The notes under the pieces were generated by a model. It was given only the letters and a program-made list of their open reading frames with translations. It had not been told where the DNA came from and made no database searches. Shown one piece after another: positions 12,388 through 23,838 of a DNA stretch of 64,000 nt. Source of the DNA: Tubiluchus corallicola (Eukaryota > Priapulida > Priapulimorpha > Priapulimorphida > Tubiluchidae); NCBI GenBank assembly GCA_030141605.1, contig JAQGDQ010001077.1, forward strand, positions 1-64,000, in the 5' to 3' direction. The position numbers were made by a program, and so were the translations under genes. Within the stretch, counting starts at the first letter, position 1. The number at the start of each line of letters is the position of its first letter.

Positions 12388-12829
12388 AAGTCTTTTACTG
12401 CTCTAGTTCACCAGTTTTGCGAGGTTGATCTTGGTGGCGACTGGCAATCCGTTAACGAGTCATGCTTTTGTCCCTATATTTCCTATCAGATGTTGTAAAC
12501 ATACACCTCCTATAACCAGCAAGTTAGTTATAAGAAATCTACTTCATTTAACTTGCATACATGTTTTCTCCTGTGTAGTAATGTAGTTTCTTGCCCTGAG
12601 TGTCATTTGCCTTGTTTGCAAAAATGATGATGATGGAGCAAACGTTAGAGAAGATTCATTAACAAATTAACAACACGTCTAGCAATAAAACATTTCAAGG
12701 CCCAGGAAAATCTCAAGCACTCTGCTACATTTTGGTCAAAAATAATCAATTATCTTGTGGGCGTAATGTATTAAAAAGGGAAACATCACATCAATGCCCT
12801 TAAAAATGAAGGTGGAAGTCGGTATTACA
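12388..12829. other. Unannotated DNA
   Basis: No gene. ACACCTCCTATAACCAGCAAG followed by TTAGTTATA (12503-12532) has a diverged counterpart near 13235-13266, suggesting an old duplication. Confidence 0.4.
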
Positions 12830-12834
12830 GTGAG

Positions 12835-12930
12835 GTGGACCTTTGGCCTGTCTTCCACATGCAGTCCCATCCTCTTGACAAGTGCACCTTTGGCCGGTGT
12901 TCCACATGCAGTCCCGTCCTCCTGACAGGT
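12835..12930. repeat. Short direct duplication, about 50 bp x2
   Basis: ACCTTTGGCC(T/G)GT followed by TTCCACATGCAGTCCC and (A/G)TCCTC(T/C)TGACA occurs at about 12839 and 12887. Confidence 0.8.
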
Positions 12931-14890
12931 TGTCCTTTGTCCACTTAAAATATGAAAAGTGGTTTTTTGACTGGTGGTTCTTAGTTCTTGGTGGGCCTTT
13001 GATCAGTGTCTCTTTGACCTATGCTTAACAAATTCATTGAGATGATCTTGGTAAGCACTCTTCCTCATTCCCCTACGTTTAAACTCCTCATGGGTTTACT
13101 CTGGGCATTCCTAGACGTATAACAAGTGTTTATAAATCAAATTTTTCCCTCCGACTTCTTATCTGTGGAAGTCTTTACCAGGTTATTGATTTTTGAAAAT
13201 TATATCCTTTACTCGATTCAAGAAGAATATCAGCGAACACCTTCTATTGCCAGCAAATTAGTTATATTAAGTTCTATTTCTCTGTTCATCATTGCCTTCT
13301 TATTGTAGCCATTGTCCTGAGTGGTCTTTGGCCTTGTACGGGCTGATTTGTATAAAAAGTTCCGAGTTTATCAGAATATTCATGAGCGCCTGAATGTTAT
13401 TTGTGACATTTACCCGGGGGGTCCCCTAACGACGTTGAAATCTCGTGTCATTTGTAACTCGGATGCAGTTATTTCTACACCATCATTACGGCATTGCTTA
13501 ATTACTTATATTGTTGTTGTTGTTGTAGCATCTGGCGTGCGAGCAGTGTGCGTGTCCCTGGAGGTCGGCTTGGTGAATATGCGATTTTGGTCGAGTGCAG
13601 AATGCCGTGTGTGCGTCGTGTGGCTTGCAAAGCGCGTTCAAATCAATAGCCAACGTCTGTTTCCCTCCTGCTTTGCTAGCTTGCTGCCGACATCGGCAAT
13701 TGACAACTAAATGAGGCATCATCCACATGATCGTTTCATCCCCAATCACTTGATAGCTGTGCCTTGGAGACGGACATTGTCGTGTACGTGTGTATACGTG
13801 TGCGAGCTTGCTTGCTTGCATCACCTCCGTCGTTTTCTCCTCATCCCACAGAGTGCTGCAGCTTCAGCAGCTGAGGTTGTGCTGCTTCTGTCATCGTTAA
13901 TTAGATTCGCCGCTCAGCGCCACTGACTGACAGAGGCTGTCGGTAGAGCAACTCGCTTGGACGTTGCACGGAGTGGCTCTTCATAACTGAATTGTATCTG
14001 CATCGAAGACGGCTAGCAAGTCGTCCAAGAAGAACAAAACGCCATAAGCTACGTCTTACCGTGAATTGCTGTTGTCTGGTGTTGAAAGGAAGTGTTAAAA
14101 TCATTTGATGGTCGAGTATTACGTTGAGAAGCAAAACGTGCGTTCTTGATAATCGCTTGAAGCAAAACGTGCGTTCTCGATTGCTGCTGTGAGCTTTTTT
14201 CTAAGATTTCGCTAGCCGCCAGTACAGCGTCTATCTGTCTCTCTTACTTTTTTCTTTTGTTTGAGGTTAACTAACACATCTAGCAAGCTGGCTTACATTG
14301 TGCACCCTCCCGCTCCGCAGGGAATTGTGTTTGCGCCACTAACCCCACTAACACCTGCAGGGGTAACACCGGTGGTACGTATGCTGATTTAACTTACTAA
14401 CTGTGCATTGTATGTATGTAGTGATTGCATGTATGCTTGTTTGGGGACGATGTGACTTCCTCCGCTATAAGTTTCTTTTACGATCGTGTCATCTTTGTAT
14501 GTCATATGCGTATTTATGCTATAACTGTGAGCGATGATCATAACGGTGGATGCATTTGTTCGCTGTTTCACCTCACATAAATGCTTCTAATCTCATTTTA
14601 TACACCATGAATGCATCAAAGGTCTAATTAAGTGTTTAGATGCGGGCAATGTGGTGTTAGTGTTTATCAGTACTTGTACATATTTTGTACTTAATCTCAA
14701 TTAATTACCATTTTGCCAGATGATCCTTGTTACATATGAACTGTTGTAACATAATAGGGTTATACATTAATAATCAATTAGTATCATTTGAATGTCGTGC
14801 GCCCATACAATATGCATGTATAAAGAAAACTTTTGCGGTGTGTTGATAACTTGGCAAGGCTAAATATACATCTCCTGATTTTATTCATAG
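12931..14890. other. Unannotated DNA
   Basis: No supported gene. Two overlapping opposite-strand frames near 13321-13824 have no recognisable motif. A short TTG run lies at 13511-13525. Confidence 0.4.
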
Positions 14891-14893
14891 CCG

Positions 14894-14930
14894 GTGAATG
14901 AATGAATGAATGAATGAACGAATAAAGCGT
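14894..14930. repeat. (TGAA)n short tetranucleotide run
   Basis: Five to six TGAA units, decaying into GAACGAATAAAG. Confidence 0.85.
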
Positions 14931-15062
14931 AAAAGAATTAATGAACAAATTAATTAGTTAATAAAAATTATATGTGGATTAGTGCATGAATGATAGAGTG
15001 AATAATGAAAGAAAACAAACAAGTGGCTGGTAGAACATAAAAGTAAATAAATTTCATTGGCG

Positions 15063-15245
15063 TTGTTCAATCAATTTATCAATCAATTTATTTCACTCGA
15101 GCAATACGTATACAATACATCAACACACAATATTATTGAAACAAAAAGAAACGGTATAGGTAAAAAAACGTTGATGAAGTCAAATTAACCAAATAAAAGA
15201 GTTGCTGTATGACACCTTGAAAGCTTGGCTTGTTAGGGTGGCACA
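15063..15245 (-). mobile_element. LINE 3' end (minus strand) with TGAT-type tail
   Basis: On the minus strand the sequence ends GTGAAATAAATTGATTGATA followed by AATTGATTGA, an AATAAA-like signal running into a simple repeat tail, as LINE 3' ends do. A hairpin with the shared CTAACAAGCC motif lies at 15210-15243. Only the 3'-UTR is present; upstream on that strand the 92-bp array begins. Confidence 0.55.
15210..15243 (-). other. LINE 3'-end hairpin 2
   Basis: TGACACC pairs with GGTGGCA (one mismatch) around an inner AAGC-TTG-GCTT. On the minus strand the motif is CTAACAAGCCAAGCTTT, close to CTAACAAACCCTGCTTTT in the hairpin at 18915. Confidence 0.55.
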
Positions 15246-15890
15246 AATGAAAGAATGGTTAGGGTTAGTAGACATGATGAAATGGAAAGAAAATAGTAAG
15301 ATTAGGGATAGGAAGAAGGAAGGGAGGGGAGGATGAGTGAATGAAAGAATGGTTAGGGTTAGTAGACATGATGGAATGGAAAAAATAGTAAGATTAGGGA
15401 TAGGAAGAAGGAAGGGAGGGGAGGATGAGTGAATGAAAGAACGGTTAGTGTTAGTAGACATGATGGAATGGAAAAAAATAGTAAGATTAGGGATAGGAAG
15501 AAGGAAAAGAGGGGAGGATGAGTGAATGAAAGAATGGTAAGGGTTAGTAGACATGATGGAATGGAAAAAATAGTAAGATTAGGGATAGGAAGAAGGAAGG
15601 GAGGGGAGGATGAGTGAATGAAAGAATGGTTAGTGTTAGTAGACATGATGGAATGGAAAGAAAATAGTAAGATTAGGGATAGGAAGAAGGAAGGGAGGGG
15701 ACGATGAGTTAATGAAAGAACGGTTAGTGTTAGTAGACATGATGGAATGGAAAGAAAATAGTAAGATTAGGGATAGGAAGAAGGAAGGGAGGGGAGGATG
15801 AGTGAATGAAAGAACGGTTAGTGTTAGTAGACATGATGGAATGGAAAAAAATAGTGAGATTAGTGATAGGAAGAAGGAAAAGAGGAGAAG
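15246..15890. repeat. 92-95-bp minisatellite, about 7 copies
   Basis: The unit includes GAATGGTTAGGGTTAGTAG, ACATGATGGAATGGAAA, AGTAAGATTAGGGATAGGAA and GGGAGGGGAGGATGAGTGAA. Length varies through an A-run and a GGAAGGGAGGGG/GGAAAAGAGGGG difference. Strongly purine-rich on the plus strand. The Ser/Pro-rich minus frames are artefacts. Confidence 0.96.
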
Positions 15891-16720
15891 AAACGACCAC
15901 AGTGTATGTTTAATTTACATAGAGGTATATTAAAATAGCATTATAATTGATTGGAGGCCATATATTGCAACTGCATGATGTTGTGGCTATTATTAAAGAA
16001 CTTGAGCACCACAATCAAATAATTGTAGTAAAGATGCGAGTGTGAGCAAGTGTCACCATAATCTCCGCCAGATGTAGCTGCGGTGTTTAACAGCAGTGAG
16101 ATCCTTCCATCACGGTCCCACCTTCTTATTGTTTATAGTTTAACTAAATTGAAAGATCAGACAATAAAGAAAAAAACTTTATACATCCTGGAAATAAATA
16201 AGTCGTTCTTGATTTCGCCGCTGACAAGAGCACAATGTAAAATCAAGCGAGAAGAGATGAAACTCGATTAAAGGCGTTGCCATGGCGACAGACACCTAGT
16301 AATAATTAAGCTTTTATGCCGATTTGTCGAGCTAAGTGAGATCAAAAACCTGAGGTTATTAGAGTGTTATTACATTATTCCTGGCAGAATGTTAAAACAT
16401 GTTTCAACGGCAGTGCCTCGGTAATAATGTCGTCTGTAATTAAACAAACTTCGCCTTAAATTTGATTTACTAGCCACTCGGCGGGAATGTTTGTTGTTCC
16501 GTGATAAGACTAGCCGGAAGGAGTTGCACGAAACAATTTAATAAAGAGAAATTGCCCTTTAAGGTTCTTTTGCGTTTGCTTTTTCATTAGTAGTGATTGC
16601 TTTTTATTTAATCCCGGCGCTTTAGGTAAATAATTAATGTTCATATGTCCATTTGGCGCATTCTCAAAGTGTTGCCAATTATATATTGGTTACTTTGAAA
16701 ATCGGAAGCTTTATTTTTTC
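15891..16720. other. Unannotated DNA with an RFX-like site
   Basis: No gene. Contains GTTGCCATGGCGAC at 16276-16289, listed separately, and AT-rich motif-dense sequence at 16300-16500. Confidence 0.4.
16276..16289. promoter_or_regulatory. RFX/X-box-like palindrome
   Basis: GTTGCCATGGCGAC is one base from the ideal X-box palindrome GTTGCCATGGCAAC bound by RFX factors. A single site without context, so low confidence. Confidence 0.35.
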
Positions 16721-16753
16721 ATTTAAAGGGGAAAACAGAATTTTAAAATATTT

Positions 16754-17293
16754 CCCAAAAAACTTTCCACACTTAACATAGGGCTTATCTGTTAGAAAGA
16801 TATTATGACGTTACGATTTGAAATGTTCGCGCCAACTGGTGTGACGTCACAGTTTCACTATCCCAAAAAACCTTCCACTCTTAACATTGGGCATATCTGT
16901 TAGAAAGATATTTTCACGTTACGATTTGAAATGTTCGCGCCAACTGGTGTGACGTCACAGTTTCACTATCCCAAAAAACTTTCCACACTTAACATAGGGC
17001 TTATCTGTTAGAAAGATATTATGACGTTACGATTTGAAATGTTCGCGCCAACTGGTGTGACGTCACAGTTTCACTGTCCCAAAAAACCTTCCACTCTTAA
17101 CATTGGGCATATCTGTTAGAAAGATATTTTCACGTTACGATTTGTAATGTTCGCGCCAACTGGTGTGACGTCACAGTTTCACTATCCCAAAAAACTTTCC
17201 ACACTTAACATTGGGCTTATCTGTTAGAAAGATATTATGACGTTACAGTTTGAAATGTTCGCGCCAACTGGTGTGACGTCACAGTTTCACTAT
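16754..17293. repeat. 108-bp array, 5 copies, alternating A-B-A-B-A
   Basis: Exact 108-bp period. Copies 1, 3 and 5 read CCACACTTAACAT(A/T)GGGCTTATC with ATTATGACG; copies 2 and 4 read CCACTCTTAACATTGGGCATATC with ATTTTCACG. The true unit of amplification is therefore a 216-bp dimer. Every copy carries GTGTGACGTCACAG, a CRE-like palindrome. Confidence 0.95.
16842..17281. promoter_or_regulatory. Five phased CRE-like palindromes
   Basis: TGACGTCA at 16842, 16950, 17058, 17166 and 17274, exactly 108 bp apart and unmutated in all five copies. This could be five CREB/ATF sites or simply the palindrome of a transposon interior. Confidence 0.4.
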
Positions 17294-17625
17294 CCCGTTG
17301 TGCACTAAAAACGTCACTGGCTCACCAGAAACCATTATTGATTCACTTATCAAAGTAAAGTGATTTACACAGTTGCTTAGTTGCCGATGACTGCACTACG
17401 AATGTTCTGATTACTTTTTGAACTTTAATTAGGCGTTTCTTATCTGAGCTTGCTTCATGCTCAGCGACTGGCCGTTAAAATGCCTAACAGCCAGAGCGGG
17501 AGTTTAAATTTACAAGTTTTATACAGCGTTACTACCAATGCAAGCTTTGTGTGCAGTAACAAAGCATGTAAGTAAGTGATGGAAAATTTCAAGACGAATT
17601 TTTAAGTTTCATGTAGGAAGTTTCC

Positions 17626-18755
17626 TGCAGTTTAAGTTAATGTTGAATGTAGAGTGCACAATGAACATTTATCCACGAAAACTGTTAACGATATTTTGGC
17701 CACGTAATCGATAATCACGTAATTTTTTTTTGTTCTCGTGTAATGATAATTTAGCGAATTGTAGCTAACATTGTCTGATAAAGAGTATTGCAAACTTTAC
17801 TCGGGGGGGGGGGTGCATTTGTAACGAATGTACCTATCGGTTTCTTTACTTTAGTAACATGGAGTAAGATAAAGAAAGTCGTATTTTATATATTTTGGGA
17901 TCTGTGGAATACTAGTGGGAAGGATTACAATATTATCACCTGATCGTGACATTTTTGTGCTTTGTTACTTCCTGGGCAGCTTTCAGTCATGATAATGAGT
18001 CACAGCGCTGATCAAGAAGAAATGAATGGTTATGGCGAGTCATAGATGCAGGTTATGGCGAGTCATAGATGCATTTGTGGCGTGAAATACAGTTTTTTAA
18101 CGCGCGAGTATTTTATATTCTGTCGGCGTGCATATGACGCTGGAGATTTGAATCTGTCCTTTTCAAAATGATTCTCTTCGTTGGCGAAGTCGTGATCCGG
18201 GTTTATCGTCGCCTCACGGAGGGAAATCTGATATTTACGCTGAAGTGTGCAATCATCTAGTTATTCTCTACCCTAAGTAGGACAAACGTTCAAATTGCCC
18301 TCAACTCGATATTATGCATTAAGCATAGTAATGCGTGTAGTGTGATGAGCGAGTCCTCAATATGACATTATGAAGTATGACGTTCTGCTTATATGGGCTG
18401 CGATTATTCAAGCGACTTAAATAGGACATATGTTGCTGCAACAGCTTCCTGAAACCTGAACGAGTCAATAACATTGCAGCTATTCGAAATAAGATGTAAA
18501 TTGTGCCATATTATTCTGTAATTATAGCTCGATAATGATCGCTATTCACCGATGACCGCTCGGTGGTCATCTAAATGGTCAAAATGTTTTACTTTTGTCT
18601 CATTGTAGTTAACAACGTGGTAAATTGAATTTTTATCATTACTTCTCAAGCACTCATATTTGATTGTAATTTCGTGCCTCTCGCGCACACGCTGGAAACA
18701 CGTGACATTATTGTTTTTTGTACTCCTGGGCTTGCGCTTACATTCAAAATTGTTT
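17626..18755. other. Unannotated DNA
   Basis: No gene. A 24-bp duplication (GGTTATGGCGAGTCATAGAT plus GCA) lies at about 18028-18072, and a G10 run at 17804-17813. Confidence 0.4.
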
Positions 18756-18960
18756 ATGTCATAAGTCATAAGTCATTTATTTCACATTGCACATTTACAA
18801 TAGTTTCATGTACAATATCTAGTGAAAGGGCCTACAATGAACGTAATACAAATAAGAAATACTGCACAGGAAAAGCCTCAAACACTGTTCACCTATATAC
18901 AAATGTAAATGTGTTGTGGGCAATCAAAAGCAGGGTTTGTTAGATTGTCCCCCACAGTGA
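18756..18960 (-). mobile_element. LINE 3' end (minus strand) with TTATGAC tail
   Basis: Minus-strand sequence ends GTGAAATAAATGACTTATGA followed by a further CTTATGAC, an AATAAA-like signal running into a short tandem tail. A stable hairpin sits about 130 bp upstream. No RT residues are readable. Interpretation rests on tail and hairpin. Confidence 0.6.
18915..18956 (-). other. LINE 3'-end hairpin 3
   Basis: TGTGGGCAATC (18915-18925) pairs with GATTGTCCCCCACA (18943-18956). The minus-strand loop side holds CTAACAAACCCTGCTTTT. Confidence 0.6.
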
Positions 18961-19722
18961 AAGAAAAAAAGTAATGGAGATAATCTGAAAATTTAAAATG
19001 AACGGATAAAGAAAACATTTAGTACTTAAAATAGAATGATGTAATGAATGAAGCTCATGTGTGAGATGATATAAAAGATAGAAAGACCATTATTTGTTAA
19101 TAGCATATAAAATTAAGATAACTTGATTAAGATAACACCACTGTTTTGCTACAAATGTGAGGATGGATACTGATAGAAATTTTGATTACTCACTGATACT
19201 TACTTAAAGTTTGATTTTTGAGCTCACCCGCTTTTTGTGACACGTGTAGGAAATTTTTGATAGAATATTCAAAAGACACTCACCCTTCTTGTCCCGTATT
19301 ATTTCATTATATTTTTGCTGTCATGTTTTTGTCGTCAATGACCAACTTAAGCAGCTTATAGGTCTAAGCAGGAGCAGGTTAAGTTGTGACGTAGGCAACT
19401 AAACGTCTTGGGGACCTATAGACTTTCATCTGGAAGAAGCCCAGCTGGTAACTATAAATAGCAAAATTCTTCGTATTAGACATTCGTTAACGTATGAATC
19501 TCTTGAAAAGCTGTGCTTTCGTGATTATATTTAATGGTTAAGCATTACTGAAACACAAGCTAATAATTATTATGCATAAAATCCTTTCATTGCAATACAT
19601 TTGGACTGAAGCTTTTTTTTAAAGTTTCACGTACACAATTTGTAGCAGGAGTATTTTTATTTTTATTTTCTGTCTTTTAACTTGCACATATTAAACTCTC
19701 TTCGTTGTAAGCTGATGGCGTA
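18961..19722. other. Unannotated DNA
   Basis: No supported feature up to the start of the 21-bp array. Confidence 0.4.
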
Positions 19723-20480
19723 TTACTCACAAATAACACACTGTTACTCACAAATAACACACTGTTACTCACAAATAACACGCTGTTACTCACAAATAAC
19801 ACGCTGTTACTCACAAATAACACGCTGTTACTCACAAATAACACGCTGTTACTCACAAATAACACGCTGTTACTCACAAATAACACGCTGTTACTCACAA
19901 ATAAGACGCTGTTACTCACAAATAACACGCTGTTACTCACAAATAACACACTGTTACTCACAAATAACACGCTGTTACTCACAAATAACACGCTGTTACT
20001 CACAAATAACACACTGTTACTCACAAATAGCACGATGTTACTCACAAATAACACACTGTTACTCACAAATAACACACTGTTACTCACAAATAACACGCTG
20101 TTACTCACAAATAACACACTGTTACTCACAAATAACACACTGTTACTCACAAATAACATGCTGTTACTCACAAATAACACACTGTTACTCACAAATAACA
20201 CGCTGTTACTGACAAATAACACACTGTTACTCACAAATAACACGCTGTTACTCACAAATAACACGCTGTTACTCACAAATAACACACTGTTACTCACAAA
20301 TAACACGCTGTTACTCACAAATAACACGCTGTTACTCACAAATAACACGCTGTTACTCACAAATAACACGCTGTTACTCACAAATAACACGCTGTTACTC
20401 ACAAATAACACGCTGTTACTCACAAATAACACGCTGTTACTCACAAATAACACGCTGTTACTCACAAATAACACGCTGTT
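19723..20480. repeat. 21-bp minisatellite, about 36 copies
   Basis: Unit TTACTCACAAATAACACGCT plus G, with a C/T-type polymorphism (ACGCTG/ACACTG) and rare changes. Period 21 keeps all frames open, producing 7-residue repeats (NSVLFVS on the minus strand, YSQITRC and LLTNNTL on the plus). There is no sign of a gene around them. Confidence 0.98.
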
Positions 20481-20599
20481 CAAATGGTGTTTATAGTTGA
20501 CGGTTACTTGTACGTTTTCAATCGAGCAACGGATTAAGGATGTGTGTATTTGGTCCGGATGTAGGAAGACGATTTTTATGTCTTCCGTAAACGATAAGT

Positions 20600-20817
20600 T
20601 TACATTACGTTAGTGTGACACAGTAGGCGTTGCAATCGACCTTGTTTAGAATTTAGAAAGATGGCATGTCAGAGTTCAAGTTGCCTTACATCGTGTTGGA
20701 ATCGGTAGAATGTATCGTGGGTTAACAAAATACGTGGCGATAATTAATAGTATTTTTCTCAAATCTGTAAGCAACCTTGCGCTGAATCTATAATAAAGTT
20801 GATTTGAATTGAATTGA
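20600..20817 (+). mobile_element. Possible LINE/SINE 3' tail
   Basis: AATAAAGTTGATTTGAATTG plus AATTGA at 20791-20816 is an AATAAA-like signal followed by a short TTGAA-type repeat, the form of a retroposon tail. The upstream boundary is a guess and no coding or hairpin evidence was found. Confidence 0.3.
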
Positions 20818-21227
20818 TAATTTCATTAGTGAAGTATTATTATAAGTTTAGCAATAAAGTGTCTTCGATGTTACGTCTAGTCAACGTTCTACGTCGGTTT
20901 TTCTTTACGAGAGTCGCGAGTTTTTAGGAAAACTTCGAATCATTTAAGATTTTTTAAGTTTTCTAATAATTTCACCGTTTTGGGGCAGATTTTAAAAACA
21001 AATTTACTTATTGGAATCGAAATCTGGCCCAGCAGTCGTAAAGCTGAATGCTATATACTACACCAACGTGAATTTGCTACTGAATCTAATGCTATCCGCA
21101 GCTTCCATCACTGCCTGACCTTTCTTGTCACGTGGTTAGCCAGATTGTGTATAATCTAGGTCTGTCGTATCACGCATTGCTCCTGTGGCGGTATTACTAC
21201 AGTTATGTAACTTTGTTCACAAGAACG

Positions 21228-21425
<198 letters not shown>

Positions 21426-21860
21426 GTGAGTTTATTTCGTATAAAAATATACAGCTTACAAAGACAAAGATGTTTGTAAAACAGGTAATACGATGTTAGT
21501 AAAGTAACATATCTACAGACATTCAACTTTATAATAACCACACATTGCAGTACCCTTGTGATTATATTACGTTATACAGTGTTGTAAGGAGCTATAATAA
21601 ATATCTTAAAACATAATCTTTAAATGAGTTCTTAACCTTCAATTTTACATTTTCATTTGGATCTACAGTACAACCATATTTAAATCTTAAATTTACTTGA
21701 CTGTTATTTACATAGTAGCATAGCTTTGGAATTCTCAATGTGCAAGAGTTTACAATTTTTCTCACAAAGTTTAATTTTCGACTATCTATTAAATAATTCG
21801 CAGGCATTGTGCCACAAAAATACATTAACAATTTGACGCTTTCATTTTGTCGCAAATCGA
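21426..21860 (-). mobile_element. LINE 3' fragment ending in the TTA array
   Basis: Minus-strand order is a coding remnant (21592-21855), about 165 bp of AT-rich 3'-UTR, GAAATAAACTCAC, then (AAT)n. This is the usual layout of a 5'-truncated LINE with a trinucleotide tail. Confidence 0.6.
21592..21855 (-). pseudogene. Probable LINE ORF2 C-terminal remnant
   Basis: An 87-codon minus frame. It contains MYFCGTMPANYLIDSRKLNF and a KLKVKNSFKDYVLRYLL end. The PxxYLIDxRKLxFxRKI pattern resembles the C-terminal region of invertebrate non-LTR retrotransposon polymerases, and its position just upstream of a LINE-type tail supports this. No catalytic or zinc-knuckle residues remain. The true start is upstream and lost. 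Confidence is moderate because the similarity is from memory of the pattern, not from an alignment. Confidence 0.5.
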
Positions 21861-22370
21861 ATATTTTTCTTCTGACACAGGAGTTTTAACAAGACTATGA
21901 CAGTTTGGTGTCAAAAATTTAGCACAGTACGGAGTTGTGGAATAATTCCGCGATTAATCTAGATTCTAAATTATACAGAGCTTGACTTGCAAACGGTAAA
22001 CCAAAGAGTTTGTTTAAATTCTAGGCGCAGTGTCAACTCTTCTATCTTCCATATCAGAGTAACAGAGTTGCCAAAATAACCTACGGGCAACGAATAGTCG
22101 AAAATGGTCTTTCAAAAGAACACGCCACAACTTCTTGAACGACGTAGTCGACCATTTAAACATTTTGAGCTAAATCGTACTTCTAGATTGTGAAGTGTAA
22201 GTCCAGGCAGAAAGAAAATGCAGTTTAATTCGGGCCGGAATGAAGGTGCCATCCGTTGTCGTGTAGTCGGAAACACAGAAGAGAAAATACATTAAAAAAT
22301 ATAGAAAAATATACAGATTTACTTTGTTCAAGAAGTTATGGTGCATTCTTTTTGAGTGCAAATATTCGTA
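21861..22370. other. Unannotated DNA
   Basis: No supported feature. Confidence 0.4.
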
Positions 22371-22641
22371 TGGAGTGTAAACTTTTGCACCACCCCTACT
22401 GTACCATTTGTTAAACCTAATATAAAGCTAATATATAATAACCTAATCTATATCACTTCTAGTGTAATAAGCGCGTGAAGTACCTTGTAAACGTAGACTT
22501 CTAAAATGGAGTGTAAACTTTTGCACCACCCTTACTGTACCATTTGTTAAACCTAATATAAAGCTAATATATAATAACCTAATCTATATCACTTCTAGTG
22601 TAATAAGCACGTGAAATACCTTTTAAACGTAGACTTCTAAA
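22371..22641. repeat. 136-bp tandem duplication
   Basis: TGGAGTGTAAACTTTTGCAC to GTAGACTTCTAAAA occurs twice head to tail (22371-22506 and 22507-22641) with about five substitutions, so it is recent. Confidence 0.95.
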
Positions 22642-22853
22642 ATTTACAATAATTAGTTGATTACTAAATATAAAAATACTTGAAATTAAATTAAATTATG
22701 GATTTTATGCTGGTTTTCAGTCCTTGTGTATTCCTGGCATACGCTTCATTTCCATTATTGCACGTACGGCTTGGCATTAAAGCAGCTAATTTCTGATTGT
22801 TGGAAACCGTGTAGAACTAGTGAAGTCTTGTCTAGTGGATGACGTCGCTTATA

Positions 22854-23446
22854 GGGGAGACCCGGGTAAAGTGGATCACTGGGCAAAGCGGATCAAATGT
22901 GTTTGCTCTTTTTTCCGTAAGGCGTCGCGGTCTACGCACTGTGTGATGCTGCGTCATCATCTACTGTGTACTCTGCATAAATGACCTCGACCTTTGCAAA
23001 GTTTGTCTAAGCGCGGTACACAAAAGTAAGTTTTTCACCCACTTTCTTGCGATTTTTCACTTTTATAGATCATGATGATAAATTCCACTTAGTGCAGATT
23101 TATTCGCAACCGTTTTTACATATGATGGATGGTTCACTGCTGCTTCATATCAATTTATTTTTGCAAAATAAACAAAATCCATTTAAAAGATATTGTTAGT
23201 TATGTTGAGCTCAACCGCTCCGGTATGATCCACTAAGCCCGTAAAAGATCCACTTCGCCCTAGAAATTTTGGTTTCGTATTTCGGAATTATCTGTTAAAC
23301 GAGTAATAGTAATTATAAGTTTTTACCACAGGAATATAGCAGAGTTTCCTACGGAAGAATAGGGCATGTAATTGATTGTTACAGATCAAACGTCTTAAAC
23401 TCTATGAGCGAAAACCCTTAAGTGATCCACTTTACCCGGGTCTCAT
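22854..23446. mobile_element. Non-autonomous TIR DNA transposon, about 590 bp
   Basis: A perfect 24-bp terminal inverted repeat: left 22857-22880 (GAGACCCGGGTAAAGTGGAT...), right 23421-23444 (AGTGATCCACTTTACCCGGG...). Sub-terminal copies of the same word family exist: left GGGCAAAGCGGATCA just inside the TIR, right TGATCCACTAAGCCC and AGATCCACTTCGCCC at 23226-23262. Such iterated motifs are typical transposase-binding sites. No frame encodes a transposase. TA flanks both ends (22852-22853 and 23446-23447), compatible with a TA target, but the outermost bases of the two ends differ, so superfamily is undecided. Confidence 0.85.
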
Positions 23447-23790
23447 AATTTAAATGGCAACATGCATTCGAAAACGAAAAATTGCCCCTGTCGAAATTCA
23501 CCTGATCCATTTATTATCCAGCTTGAGCTAAACGTTAACATGGCAACATGCGGCGTGTCACCTTTGCTATTAATCAGACGGCCGATGATAAAACACAGGA
23601 ATCACTCTTTCGTCTAAGTGCCTGCAGAATTTGATATGCAGTCCGTGGACTTTAGAAACATATAAATTTTGTAAGTCATCAGTTGGCGTCCGTGGTCTGT
23701 TTTGCTGGATAAGTGGTTTCATTTAAGAGCAAATGCCACTTGTTTAGAATCCTACAATGATGTCTGTATAAAGCGCTAAAACAATTACAT
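23447..23790. other. Unannotated DNA
   Basis: No supported feature. Confidence 0.4.
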
Positions 23791-23791
23791 A

Positions 23792-23838
23792 TGCGCGCGT
23801 GCGTGTGTGCGTGCGTACGTGCGTGCGTGCGTGCGCGT
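23792..23838. repeat. (GCGT)n short tetranucleotide tract
   Basis: Alternating purine-pyrimidine GCGTGCGTGTGTGCGTGCGT type sequence, potentially Z-DNA forming. Position 23807 starts a meaningless frame. Confidence 0.9.

Larger units (their letters stand above)
16727..17625 (+). mobile_element. MITE-like family U, copy 1, with internal array
   Basis: Opens near TTTAAAGGGGAAAACAG and ends in a region matching, in inverse orientation, 26955-27535. Shared words include CCCAAAAAACTT(T)CC, GCGGGAGTTTAAATTTACA and GTTTTATACAG(C/T)GTTAC. The termini of the partner copy (TTTAAAGCACAAGAAAACC) mirror this start, suggesting terminal inverted repeats. The 108-bp array (16754-17293) is an internal expansion near the left end. 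No coding capacity. Confidence 0.6.

Noticed and set aside
13321-13824. Overlapping frames of 108-129 codons on opposite strands
   Set aside because: No motif; overlap suggests chance in a G+C-richer patch.
19677-20496. 268-codon frame with NSVLFVS repeats and plus-strand counterparts
   Set aside because: Consequence of a 21-bp period; open in several frames on both strands, no start or context evidence.
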